DNA from: Fidelibacterota bacterium
GTDB taxonomy: Bacteria > Fidelibacterota > Marinisomatia > SCGC-AAA003-L08 > JACNLC01
DNA length: 64,000 nt
Assembly (NCBI GenBank): GCA_014381725.1
Contig: JACNLC010000070.1
Coordinates: 1-64,000 of the forward strand
Direction of reading: 5' to 3'
Shown here: in pieces, positions 1 through 7,300 of the stretch
How the letters are laid out: every line of letters starts with the position of its first letter
Numbering within the stretch: the stretch's first letter is position 1
Translations under genes and position numbers: made by a program
The notes under the pieces: generated by a model
Seen by the model: only the letters and a program-made list of their open reading frames with translations
Told to the model about the DNA's origin: nothing
Database searches by the model: none

Positions 1-88
1 CAAATGTGCAATTTGTGCGTTGGCTTTTCATTTCAATATTTTCTTGTAGCAAATTTATCATTCTATGCTTCTTCTTTGCATTGGGCAT
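1..88 (-). CDS. Start of second cassette ORF (partial, window edge)
   Basis: An open frame begins with the ATG inside the core site GTTATGC (88-86) and stays open to the window edge, giving 29 residues beginning MPNAKKKHRMINLLQENIEM. An internal ATG at 61-59 in the same frame is an alternative start. The reading frame is too short to assign a function. The position directly after the attC-like site fits a second cassette gene. It could also be a chance frame, because only 88 bases are visible. Confidence 0.3.
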   Translation of the reverse strand, partial: MPNAKKKHRMINLLQENIEMKSQRTNCTF

Positions 89-274
89 AACGTTTAGTAT
101 AAGAATAGTAAGGGATTAAAATGCAATTACTTTCGGTTTAGCACTTAGCCAAATTTACAATTTTTACCGTTAATTTTCTTTAAACCGTCAAATTGTAAAT
201 TTGGCGGACTTTGTTAATTTGCACCAACTTTAGGTTTGGCACTTAACCCTTATTATTTTTATACCTTGTTGTGC
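85..274 (-). repeat. attC-like imperfect palindrome (190 nt)
   Basis: On the minus strand it starts with GCACAAC and ends with GTTATGC. These are near matches to the attC consensus RYYYAAC...GTTRRRY, differing at the third and fifth positions. The arms pair over most of their length: GGTATAAAAATAATAAGGG on one arm matches GTATAAGAATAGTAAGGG on the other, and a perfect GCCAAATTTACAATTT block lies near the centre. The arms have unpaired bulges, as in attC sites. It is longer than typical attC sites (about 60-140 nt). The flanking ORF stops 5 bp away. An ordinary MITE-like repeat is the main alternative. Confidence 0.65.
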
Positions 275-279
275 TTTCG

Positions 280-1173
280 TTATTTATTCACAATGTTATA
301 ATCGCCTTCTAATCCATTTATATGATTTACAAACGGTTCAATATTTCCTATTCCCCATTGTGTGCTTGTTGCAATCGTAGAGTCAGAAAGTTCTATTAAT
401 TCATCTGATTTTAAATAATATCTCTTGTGTCCAGTTCTGTCAAAAATTTCTTGTGCATTTTCACTTGTTGTAAATACTCCAATACTTCCCTGTAAATTTT
501 GGGGTATTAAACGTTCTAGCTCCGCGTATGTAATGTTAGGTTTAGATTCGATTATGGTTTTTAATACCTTGTTTACAAGTCTAGCTTTGTTGTATGTAAT
601 ACCTCTAAATTCAAATTTCGAAAAATCTCGATTTGTATAATTATATTTGAAAAACGTATCGGTAATAACAAATATTTCTCCTTTTTTACTTCTAAATCTT
701 CTTATAATTAAGCCAGCAATTGGGATTCCGCTTTCTGTTACAAAACCATCTTGAAGTTTTCTTTGTAATTCTGGAGAAATTGAAGTTCCAACTAATACAC
801 CAATCCATTTTGGGTTTTCATTTTCTGTCCAAAATTCTGGATGTTTTATTAAAATTTGTTCTTTCTCATTTAGATAATCATTTAGTTGAATTAATGTGTC
901 TTCATTAATTTCATTTACTTTTAACTCTACAATAGCAAGGTAATCAACTCCATATTTTGCAAGTATATCTATTCTTCCATCTCTGTTTGAAGTTTTTCTA
1001 CCGCTTTTAAGTGCAATTTCGGCATCTAAAACTGTTATTTCTGCAAAATTATCGGTGTCTAATTTTAATATATCTTCATTCTCCATTAAATAGGCTTCCA
1101 TTGCTAATTCTTTAAGAAAAGGATAGTCCTTTAATTCAATATTATTAGCAGTTATTTGTCTAAAGATTTCCAT
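280..1173 (-). CDS. PD-(D/E)XK-like nuclease, cassette cargo
   Basis: This 297-residue protein has the core of a PD-(D/E)XK nuclease near residues 67-85: D69 in GRIDILA, then E83-L84-K85 in AIVELKV, with a spacing typical of NucS/DUF91-like and restriction-related nucleases. The C-terminal half shows no motif I recognise. No signal peptide or membrane segment is visible. It sits alone between the attI-like core (1200-1206) and the attC-like site (85-274), with stop codon and attC almost touching, as expected of an integron cassette gene. A defence or DNA-repair role would fit the fold and location, but that is inference. Confidence 0.7.
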   Translation of the reverse strand: MEIFRQITANNIELKDYPFLKELAMEAYLMENEDILKLDTDNFAEITVLDAEIALKSGRKTSNRDGRIDILAKYGVDYLAIVELKVNEINEDTLIQLNDYLNEKEQILIKHPEFWTENENPKWIGVLVGTSISPELQRKLQDGFVTESGIPIAGLIIRRFRSKKGEIFVITDTFFKYNYTNRDFSKFEFRGITYNKARLVNKVLKTIIESKPNITYAELERLIPQNLQGSIGVFTTSENAQEIFDRTGHKRYYLKSDELIELSDSTIATSTQWGIGNIEPFVNHINGLEGDYNIVNK

Positions 1174-1199
1174 TTAATTTCGGAGTTTTTTTTAATGAA

Positions 1200-1206
1200 G
1201 CACAAC
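1200..1206 (-). other. attI-like core site GTTGTGC
   Basis: Minus-strand GTTGTGC lies 97 bp after the recombinase stop and 27 nt before the cassette ATG. It resembles the G|TTRRRY crossover core and the ends of the folded site at 85-274. Crossover would fall between 1206 and 1205. A seven-base match alone is weak; its position between recombinase and cassette is what supports the call. Confidence 0.45.
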
Positions 1207-1302
1207 TTATGGCTAAACCAATTACATTTATTTTCACAATATCCATTGTCGAAACAAAGGTGCGTTTATTTCTCTGGATTGGTGGTATATATGTATGTTT
1301 TG

Positions 1303-2142
1303 TCATTTACTCTCCAATATATCATCAATTGGGCTAGTAATATTCTGGAAGTTTTTCTTAGAAACATGAGTGTAAATCTCTGTTGTTTTACTACTACTAT
1401 GTCCTAACAGTTCCTGAATATAACGTAAATCAGTACCTTGTTCAAGCAAATGTGTTGCAAAACTATGACGTAACATATGTGGTGTAACTCGCTTGTTTAA
1501 TCGAGCAATGCCTGTTGCTTTGTGCAGTAATTTAGAAACACTTTCGGCACTATATCTTCCACCTGATTGTCCTTCAAACAAATATAATGTCGGTCTATAT
1601 TGAATATAATATTCTCTTAGTTGTTTGAGAAGAGGTTCAGATAAAATTGTAAATCTGTCCTTTTTACCTTTACTTCCATTAATACGAAGCAGTCCTCTGT
1701 CAGACTGAATATCATCTATTTTTAAGTTAATCAATTCAGATTTACGCAAACCACCGCTATATAGAATAGAAATAATCATCCGATGTTTTATATTTTTTGT
1801 CACAGAAAGTATTTTGGTGATTTCTTGTTTTGACAATACTTTTGGTAAAGTTTGTTCTTTTTTGGGTCGTAGAAGAGAATAACACTGCTTTTCTCTACCA
1901 AGTACTTTTTCATAATAAAATTTAATAGCATTAATTCGTTGATTCTGTTGACTGATTGAAATATCTTTAAGTTTTATCAATTCTAAAATATATGAGTTTA
2001 TTTGATTTGTAGATACATCATCTATATTTTTAGACTCAAAATATGTTACAAAAGCTTTAAAATAATTACAATATGTTTTTATTGTATTTGAACTGTATCT
2101 TTTTTGAATCAACAAGTCGTTATATTTACATAAAACATCCAC
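1303..2142 (-). CDS. Tyrosine recombinase/integrase, XerC/D-type
   Basis: The 279-residue protein has an N-terminal SAM-like core-binding domain (about 1-95) and a full catalytic domain. All expected residues are present: R133 (GGLRKSEL), K158 in the beta-hairpin, H222 and R225 (HMLRHSFATH), H248 (LLGHSS) and nucleophile Y257 (EIYTH). It lacks the extra segment between the catalytic patches that marks canonical integron IntI, so by sequence it is Xer-like. It is transcribed towards the cassette and attC-like site, which suggests it acts on those sites. It is unlikely to be the housekeeping XerC or XerD, because its neighbourhood is accessory. An 18-bp palindrome lies 49 bp upstream. Confidence 0.9.
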   Translation of the reverse strand: MDVLCKYNDLLIQKRYSSNTIKTYCNYFKAFVTYFESKNIDDVSTNQINSYILELIKLKDISISQQNQRINAIKFYYEKVLGREKQCYSLLRPKKEQTLPKVLSKQEITKILSVTKNIKHRMIISILYSGGLRKSELINLKIDDIQSDRGLLRINGSKGKKDRFTILSEPLLKQLREYYIQYRPTLYLFEGQSGGRYSAESVSKLLHKATGIARLNKRVTPHMLRHSFATHLLEQGTDLRYIQELLGHSSSKTTEIYTHVSKKNFQNITSPIDDILESK

Positions 2143-2190
2143 ATTTTAATTTACACTATGAATTTGTTCTTATCAACGAAAATATATCTT

Positions 2191-2208
2191 TATCAAAATA
2201 TTTTGATA
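2191..2208. promoter_or_regulatory. Perfect 18-bp palindrome upstream of recombinase
   Basis: TATCAAAATATTTTGATA is a perfect dyad in the 129-bp gap between aroQ and the recombinase start. It could be an operator controlling the recombinase or a recombinase binding site. AT-rich chance dyads of this length are uncommon but possible. Confidence 0.35.
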
Positions 2209-2271
2209 GACCTTGTTTACACTATTATAACGGAGGATTTTTAATAAGCATCCAACAGCTTTTCATACTTC

Positions 2272-2703
2272 TTATCCTAAATTCTGCAACAATAATTTTA
2301 AACCTTCCAAATAACTATTTTTACCAAGACCGGTTACTTGTCCTATACAAACGGGAGAAATTACAGATAGTTGTCGAAAATCTTCACGATGATGGATGTT
2401 GGTAAGATGAACATCCACAGCAGGAATATTAACAGCAGATAATGCGTCCCGAATAGCATACGAATAATGAGTAAATGCTCCCGGATTAATAATAATTCCC
2501 TGTGCCCAATGCCGTTCATCGTGAATCGAATCTATAATTTCACCTTCGTGGTTGGATTGGTAAAATTTAAAGGCATGCCCAGAAGCTTCTGAGGTTGTTT
2601 CTAACCAAGTCATCAACTCTTCAAGAGTTTCATCTCCGTATATTTCGGGCTCTCGTTCGCCCAATAAATTCAGATTAGGTCCATTAATTACAAGAATATT
2701 CAT
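2272..2703 (-). CDS. aroQ: 3-dehydroquinate dehydratase, type II
   Basis: This enzyme converts 3-dehydroquinate to 3-dehydroshikimate in the shikimate pathway, in the cytoplasm. At 143 residues it is the usual size for the type II dodecameric family. The start MNILVINGPNLNLLG is the family signature. Tyr22 lies in the active-site loop (EIYG), INPGAFTHYS binds substrate, and VHLTNIHHRE carries the catalytic histidine. It is the last gene of a minus-strand run that begins with chorismate mutase, so two aromatic biosynthesis genes share a transcript with a metal transporter. The gap to the upstream gene is 21 bp. Confidence 0.96.
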   Translation of the reverse strand: MNILVINGPNLNLLGEREPEIYGDETLEELMTWLETTSEASGHAFKFYQSNHEGEIIDSIHDERHWAQGIIINPGAFTHYSYAIRDALSAVNIPAVDVHLTNIHHREDFRQLSVISPVCIGQVTGLGKNSYLEGLKLLLQNLG

Positions 2704-2724
2704 TATTCCTCCTATTTCTAATTT

Positions 2725-3657
2725 TTATACAATTTCATCGCAATGATGGTTTAGTTCCTCAAAATTTTCCGGTTCAATTTGTATTGTGCAGTGTTTTATG
2801 CCAAATTGTTCATCTAATATTTGTTGTGCACTTTTTAAACATTCCGACCAATGATGAGTGTTGTGGCAATGATCAGAAACTTTGATATGGACACTTAAAG
2901 CAGGTTGCCCTTCGGTAATCGTCCAAATGTGTAAATCGTGGATTTCTGTGATGTGTTCCATATTTAGTAAAACATTTTTGACTTTGTGAAAATCAATATG
3001 CTCTGGTGCGGCATTCATTAAAATGTTAATGCTTTGTTTGAGTAGAGTTTTCGTCCCTATAAGAATAAGAACAACAATCATAACACTCGCGATAATGTCC
3101 ATAAATTGGAAATCCCAAAGCCAAATAGCAAGCCCAGAAATAATAGCCCCAACTGAGCCTATTGCATCAAAAATCATATGTAAAAATGCACCTTCGATAT
3201 TGAGATTTTTCTTGCGGTCACCCATTAAAATCCACGCACTGATGAGATTTGCCAATAATCCAAGAACTGCAACAATTAGCATTGGGATTCCTAATATTTC
3301 TTGTGGATGACGAAATCTTTCAAATGATTCAAAGAGGATAAAACCACAAATTGCAACTAAAGTTGCACCGTTTATAAATGCACCGATGATTTCTGCGCGC
3401 ATATAGCCAAAAGTTCGTTTTTCGTCACGAGGTCGTTGAGCCAACTTAGAAACGATTATTGCTAGCCCAAGTGCTCCAACATCAGTTAGCATATGCCCAG
3501 CATCCGAGAGTAGCGCCAAACTGTTTGTATAAATACCGCCCAAAACTTCAATTATTAGAAAACAGAAGTTAATCCAAAACGCCCACCACAAACGAGTTCT
3601 ATGAACATTTTTGTGATTATGATGGTGGTGATGTCCGTGTGAATGAGAATGTGACAT
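2725..3657 (-). CDS. Cation diffusion facilitator (Zn/Co/Cd efflux)
   Basis: A 310-residue CDF family antiporter of the CzcD/ZitB type. A histidine-rich N-terminus (about residues 3-17) precedes six predicted membrane helices. The LSDAGHMLTDVGAL motif of helix II supplies the metal-site histidine and aspartate, and helix V has the matching FDAIGS motif. The C-terminal cytoplasmic domain (about 215-310) contains HDLHIW, typical of the dimerising metal-sensing fold. It exports divalent cations in exchange for protons across the inner membrane; zinc is the likeliest substrate. Its ATG overlaps the chorismate mutase stop (TAATG), so the two are probably translationally coupled. Confidence 0.93.
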   Translation of the reverse strand: MSHSHSHGHHHHHNHKNVHRTRLWWAFWINFCFLIIEVLGGIYTNSLALLSDAGHMLTDVGALGLAIIVSKLAQRPRDEKRTFGYMRAEIIGAFINGATLVAICGFILFESFERFRHPQEILGIPMLIVAVLGLLANLISAWILMGDRKKNLNIEGAFLHMIFDAIGSVGAIISGLAIWLWDFQFMDIIASVMIVVLILIGTKTLLKQSINILMNAAPEHIDFHKVKNVLLNMEHITEIHDLHIWTITEGQPALSVHIKVSDHCHNTHHWSECLKSAQQILDEQFGIKHCTIQIEPENFEELNHHCDEIV

Positions 3658-3917
3658 TATTGTTGAACCTGCTTTGATGATTTAAAAACTGCGGTAAAAA
3701 TTCTGATTAGCTGTTCTTCTGAAAGAGTACCTTTTGCGTGATGGGTTAAGCGTTCAATTATTGTTTTTTCACGATTAGAATCTTCAATGGGCACATCTAG
3801 TTTGGATTTTAATTCCCCAACTTTTCTTGAGATTTTCATTCTCTCTTTTAATAATGACAATATTTTTTCGTCTATATTGTCAATATCTTGCCTGAGTATC
3901 AGTATTCTTTTATCCAT
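3657..3917 (-). CDS. Chorismate mutase, AroQ class
   Basis: An 86-residue, all-helical chorismate mutase domain that converts chorismate to prephenate for phenylalanine and tyrosine. The N-terminal LRQDIDNIDEKILSLLKER matches the first helix of the AroQ class. Arg26 and Lys37 positions and the later helix with NREKTIIERL are as expected. No signal peptide or fused dehydratase/dehydrogenase domain is present, so it is a free-standing monofunctional enzyme. It leads the minus-strand run with the CDF transporter and aroQ; transcription would start in the 100-bp gap shared with the divergent thioesterase gene. Confidence 0.93.
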   Translation of the reverse strand: MDKRILILRQDIDNIDEKILSLLKERMKISRKVGELKSKLDVPIEDSNREKTIIERLTHHAKGTLSEEQLIRIFTAVFKSSKQVQQ

Positions 3918-4017
3918 CTTGTTGTAAATTTAAGATACTTGAAATTGCAAATTATAACAGATTTGTCGGAAATTTGTAATTTATTGTACTAAAAGAATAG
4001 TTACAAGGAATTATGTA

Positions 4018-4425
4018 ATGTATAAGTTTAATAAAAAAGTAGGGTTTAGTGAAGTCGACGCCGCGGGGGTAATGTTTTTTGCACGAGCTTTTGAATTATT
4101 TCATATTGCTTATGAAGACTTTATGGCAAAAATTAATCTCGATTTACATAAAATGTTTCTGGAAAAAGGAACGGCTCTGCCAGTTGTCCACACAGAAGCA
4201 GATTATAAGAAATCCATAAAATTGGGCGAGACAGTTATAATCTCATTAGAAATACTAGATATAGAAACTCGCTCCTATACAATTGCATACAAAATTTTTG
4301 GCGAAGATGAAACACTACGAGTTAAAGGAATTACAAAACATGTATTTGTTGATGCTAGTTTTAAGTCAGCATCATTGCCAAAAGAGATGAAAAGAATTTT
4401 ATTAACACAAAAAGGAGAAAAATAA
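4018..4425 (+). CDS. Hotdog thioesterase, probably DHNA-CoA thioesterase
   Basis: A 135-residue 4HBT hotdog-fold thioesterase. The segment with D14, DAAGVMFFARAFELFHIAYE, closely follows the signature of 1,4-dihydroxy-2-naphthoyl-CoA thioesterases (D-A-A-G-V-x-Y/F-F-A ... H-x-A-Y-E), with D14 as the predicted catalytic residue. Menaquinone genes menE, menC, menA and menB lie just downstream on the opposite strand, and no other candidate for the thioesterase step is in the window. A general YbgC-like acyl-CoA thioesterase is the alternative. It is followed after one base by a small membrane-anchored protein gene. Confidence 0.85.
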   Translation: MYKFNKKVGFSEVDAAGVMFFARAFELFHIAYEDFMAKINLDLHKMFLEKGTALPVVHTEADYKKSIKLGETVIISLEILDIETRSYTIAYKIFGEDETLRVKGITKHVFVDASFKSASLPKEMKRILLTQKGEK

Positions 4426-4426
4426 A

Positions 4427-4786
4427 ATGGAAAAAATCACACAAATCGCAAAAGCATCGTTTTTCTTTGCATTGACAATATTATTATTATCATTCACTTT
4501 TAGAGTTTTATCTGGAGACGGATGTGGTCCTAAAAAATTCCACGGAGGCAAGCACGGTTCACATGAAAAATGTGGGAAAATGGGAGGCCATCACGATATG
4601 ATGATGTTTAATGTTGATGGCAAAGAATTTGATATTTCTGAACATCTAAAAGGTATAGACTTGCCCGAGGATGTTTTGGAAATAATAAAAGATGAACTGA
4701 AAAATATTGATATTGAAATTAATGCTGAAGACGGCGAAGATAAAATAAAAGTAATTGTTAAAACAATCACGACTGATGAGGAATAA
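4427..4786 (+). CDS. Small membrane-anchored His/Gly-rich protein
   Basis: An unrecognised 119-residue protein. A hydrophobic helix at about residues 10-30 acts as signal or anchor. It is followed by a short region rich in His, Gly, Lys and Cys (about 32-58, with HGGKHGSHEKCGKMGGHH), then an acidic, mostly helical C-terminal half. The histidine and cysteine cluster could bind a metal outside the membrane; that is inference. It starts one base after the thioesterase stop and is probably cotranscribed with it. No homologue family comes to mind. Confidence 0.7.
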   Translation: MEKITQIAKASFFFALTILLLSFTFRVLSGDGCGPKKFHGGKHGSHEKCGKMGGHHDMMMFNVDGKEFDISEHLKGIDLPEDVLEIIKDELKNIDIEINAEDGEDKIKVIVKTITTDEE

Positions 4787-4911
4787 CTAAAACACAGAAA
4801 AAACTAAAGACATATTTCAAGCTATAGCATTCTCTCACACAATCTATGAAGCAGATAGTTGAAATATAAAACCATTACGATACTTTTCTAGAACATAAAT
4901 ATTGATAGTTT

Positions 4912-6264
4912 TTAGTCCTGTGACTTGTCAACTTCAATAAATTCTTTAGGGACTTTATAATTTGATAATCGTTCTTTACACCAATCTACTAACCAAGTTC
5001 CCAGAGCCAAGTCCACAGAACCCATAACTACATACGCAATTACTTTTTGCCCCCACTTATCATCTTTAATTCCAACAACTTTAGAAGATTTGATTTTAGG
5101 ATGAGAATTTATCACATCTTCAACTTCACTAGGATTTACATTTTCACCACCGGTTACTATCAAATCGTTTCGTCGAATATCTAAATAAAGAAATCCATCC
5201 TCATCAAATTTTCCTAAATCACCAGAGCAATGAACGCCTTTGGAGTCAGGCTGATTCAAATAACATTTCATCACTGATGGAGAAGAAATTACAATTTCAT
5301 CATTTGCAATGTTGATTATTGTATTATTGAAGGGCGTTCCAACCGAAGAAATTTTCTCCGGATAGTCGTTCAAATAAAATCCGGCTACACCTGAAGCGGT
5401 CTCCGTCATTCCATAAGTTTTATAAATTGGAAGATTGTGCTTAATGCAGAATTTTAGCAACTTTTCAGATGCCAATCCTCCTCCTAATAAAATTGTGCGA
5501 AGCTCTTTTGGGAATGTCCTATCACCTCTATTATCAACTATTTTCTGCAACATCGTCGGGACCAATGAAATCAACGATATATTTTTCTGGTCAATTAATC
5601 GACTAATATTTTGTGCGTTAAATCTATTTGCGAGAGTTACAGAAAAACCATAAATCAATGCTCTGAATATTATGGAAATTCCGCCGATATGGTCTAACGG
5701 CATACAATTCAAATAATTGTCATCATCAGAAAAATTCAGAACATCATTCCACATTTCTGCGTTTGATAGAAAATTTGAGTAAGTAAGTTGTACTGCTTTG
5801 GGTTTACCGGATGTCCCCGATGTAAATAAAATAGCACAAACATCATTTTCATTAATTTTGATATTTTTCGTTGTGGTGCTTTGAACATTTTGCAACTCAT
5901 CAATTAGACAGGTTATAAAATCAAAGCGTTGAATATTTTTGGTTAACTTTCTGTTGGTAATTATTAAATCTGGGCAGAGGTGTTTCAAAGCAATCTCTAG
6001 TTCACGGTTTTTCAATTGCGATTTTATTGGTGTAAAAATTGCCCCAATATTCATACACGCAAGAAAAGTTTTTATAATCTCAATTGGTTCATCAAGATAT
6101 ACCGCAACTTTAGAATTTTTAGTAATTCCAAGTGATGTTAGCAATCTAACATAGTCATTAGCAGATTCATAAATTTCTAAAAATGTAATCTTTTTTTCAT
6201 CAACTCGGAGAAAAATCGAATGTGGATTTTTATAAACTAATTGTTCTAACCAATTAAAATTCAT
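4912..6264 (-). CDS. menE: o-succinylbenzoate-CoA ligase (C-terminus short)
   Basis: An ANL-superfamily acyl-CoA ligase that activates o-succinylbenzoate for menaquinone synthesis. The start is taken at 6264 (MNFNWLEQ), giving 450 residues; a longer frame upstream lies inside menC and is unlikely. The P-loop ILFTSGTSGKPK is at 147-156, YKTYGMTETASG at 281-292, and the hinge region LIVTGGENVNPSEVE at 368-382. The protein ends EFIEVDKSQD, just where the conserved A10 segment with the catalytic lysine (usually x-GK-x-L/I) should follow. It therefore looks truncated by about 15 residues. It overlaps menC by 11 nt. Confidence 0.9.
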   Translation of the reverse strand: MNFNWLEQLVYKNPHSIFLRVDEKKITFLEIYESANDYVRLLTSLGITKNSKVAVYLDEPIEIIKTFLACMNIGAIFTPIKSQLKNRELEIALKHLCPDLIITNRKLTKNIQRFDFITCLIDELQNVQSTTTKNIKINENDVCAILFTSGTSGKPKAVQLTYSNFLSNAEMWNDVLNFSDDDNYLNCMPLDHIGGISIIFRALIYGFSVTLANRFNAQNISRLIDQKNISLISLVPTMLQKIVDNRGDRTFPKELRTILLGGGLASEKLLKFCIKHNLPIYKTYGMTETASGVAGFYLNDYPEKISSVGTPFNNTIINIANDEIVISSPSVMKCYLNQPDSKGVHCSGDLGKFDEDGFLYLDIRRNDLIVTGGENVNPSEVEDVINSHPKIKSSKVVGIKDDKWGQKVIAYVVMGSVDLALGTWLVDWCKERLSNYKVPKEFIEVDKSQD

Positions 6265-7300
6265 TGTTGATATTGATGTGTTTGATTCCAAGCCCGGGCG
6301 AGTTTGATAAATAAAGTTCTCCATTGTTGATTTTAGGAAATTCAGCAATGTCTCTGGACAACAAATGTCCGGTATCAAGTCCGCAGGCTTCTGTAATCTC
6401 ATTAGCTACAATCAAATGACAAATCGCAGTTCTTCCAATTGCAGTTTCCAAAGATGAAGTAATAACTGTTCGGATTTTATGTTGTTTTGCTATATCAATT
6501 ATTTTCTGAGATTCACGAAAACCACCTGAAACCATTGGTTTAATCACAAAAACATCTGCTGAATTTTTATCAATAATATTTTGTGCAGAATTCAGAGTTG
6601 TAAGAGATTCATCAACTGCAATTTGAATATCCGTTTGTTGTCGAAGTTCAGCTAGCCCATCCAAATCTTTTCTTGGGAGTGGTTGCTCTAAATAATCTAT
6701 ATTGAAATATTGAATATCATTACAAAACTTTACAGCAGTCTGAAAATCCATTGAACCATTCGCATCTAGCCGAAATGAAGTTTGTTCTCCGAATTTCATT
6801 TTTGCCATTTGCAAAAGTTCTAGCTCATCTTCAATTGGCTTTATTCCAATTTTAATTTTAACTGTTGGGTTGTCCCAAATTTCTGAAGAACCAAATAAAG
6901 CGTTAACTTTTATTTTGTTTCGTGCATTAGGATTAAGATATTGAGCTAAGAATATTTCGGACATTTGTGACGCAATATCTAAAACAGCTGTTTCAAATCC
7001 GAATTTGACAGATGGGATATTGTTTGAGTGATTATCAACAATTTCAAAAAGTTCATTAATTGTAAAATCTATTTCTGTTTGAGAGATGCTATTTTGGATT
7101 TTCTCAATGGCATCCAAACAATGTTGTTTGGTTTCGCTACTGAATCCCGGCAATGGAGCAATTTCTCCATAACCAACAAACTCATTTGTTCTCAAAGATA
7201 TAATAAACCCTTCTCGGCGTAAGAATGTTTCTCCTGCTGTAATCAAAGGAGAAATGAGTGGAATTGAATACGGATAAATATCAATATTTTTGATTATCAT
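6254..7300 (-). CDS. menC: o-succinylbenzoate synthase
   Basis: An enolase-superfamily dehydratase that forms o-succinylbenzoate from SHCHC in menaquinone synthesis. The 348 residues include the capping domain (about 1-120) and the barrel. The expected catalytic set is visible: K148-I-K150, metal ligands D179 (LDANGS), E205 (EQPL) and D230 (VDES), and K254 (VIKPM). The promiscuous family relative, N-succinylamino acid racemase, is an alternative on sequence alone, but neighbours menA and menE settle the role. Its ATG overlaps the menA stop (ATGA). Confidence 0.94.
   Translation of the reverse strand: MIIKNIDIYPYSIPLISPLITAGETFLRREGFIISLRTNEFVGYGEIAPLPGFSSETKQHCLDAIEKIQNSISQTEIDFTINELFEIVDNHSNNIPSVKFGFETAVLDIASQMSEIFLAQYLNPNARNKIKVNALFGSSEIWDNPTVKIKIGIKPIEDELELLQMAKMKFGEQTSFRLDANGSMDFQTAVKFCNDIQYFNIDYLEQPLPRKDLDGLAELRQQTDIQIAVDESLTTLNSAQNIIDKNSADVFVIKPMVSGGFRESQKIIDIAKQHKIRTVITSSLETAIGRTAICHLIVANEITEACGLDTGHLLSRDIAEFPKINNGELYLSNSPGLGIKHININNEF

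Larger units (their letters stand above)
1..2142 (-). mobile_element. Integron-like unit with Xer-type recombinase
   Basis: Read on the minus strand, the order is a tyrosine recombinase (2142-1303), a core site GTTGTGC (1206-1200), one ORF (1173-280), a 190-nt folded site bounded by GCACAAC (274-268) and GTTATGC (91-85), then the start of another ORF running off the window. This is the geometry of an integron: integrase, attI, cassette, attC, next cassette. The inferred cassette runs from 1205 to 91 (1115 bp). Its gene starts 27 nt inside one boundary and stops 5 bp before the attC. Integrase and cassettes share one strand, unlike class 1 integrons but as reported for Treponema. The recombinase is Xer-like rather than canonical IntI. 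The organisation is seen in the sequence; mobility is inferred. Confidence 0.65.

Noticed and set aside
2073-2405. 110-codon plus-strand frame between recombinase and aroQ
   Set aside because: It overlaps both real minus-strand genes and has no family signature.
4812-4866. Inverted repeat ATATTTCAA(G)CTAT ... ATAGTTGAAATAT between convergent genes
   Set aside because: It has a long loop, a bulge and no T-run; too weak to call a terminator.
6265-6402. 46-residue N-terminal extension of menE
   Set aside because: It lies inside menC in another frame; the family start is MNFNWLEQ at 6264.
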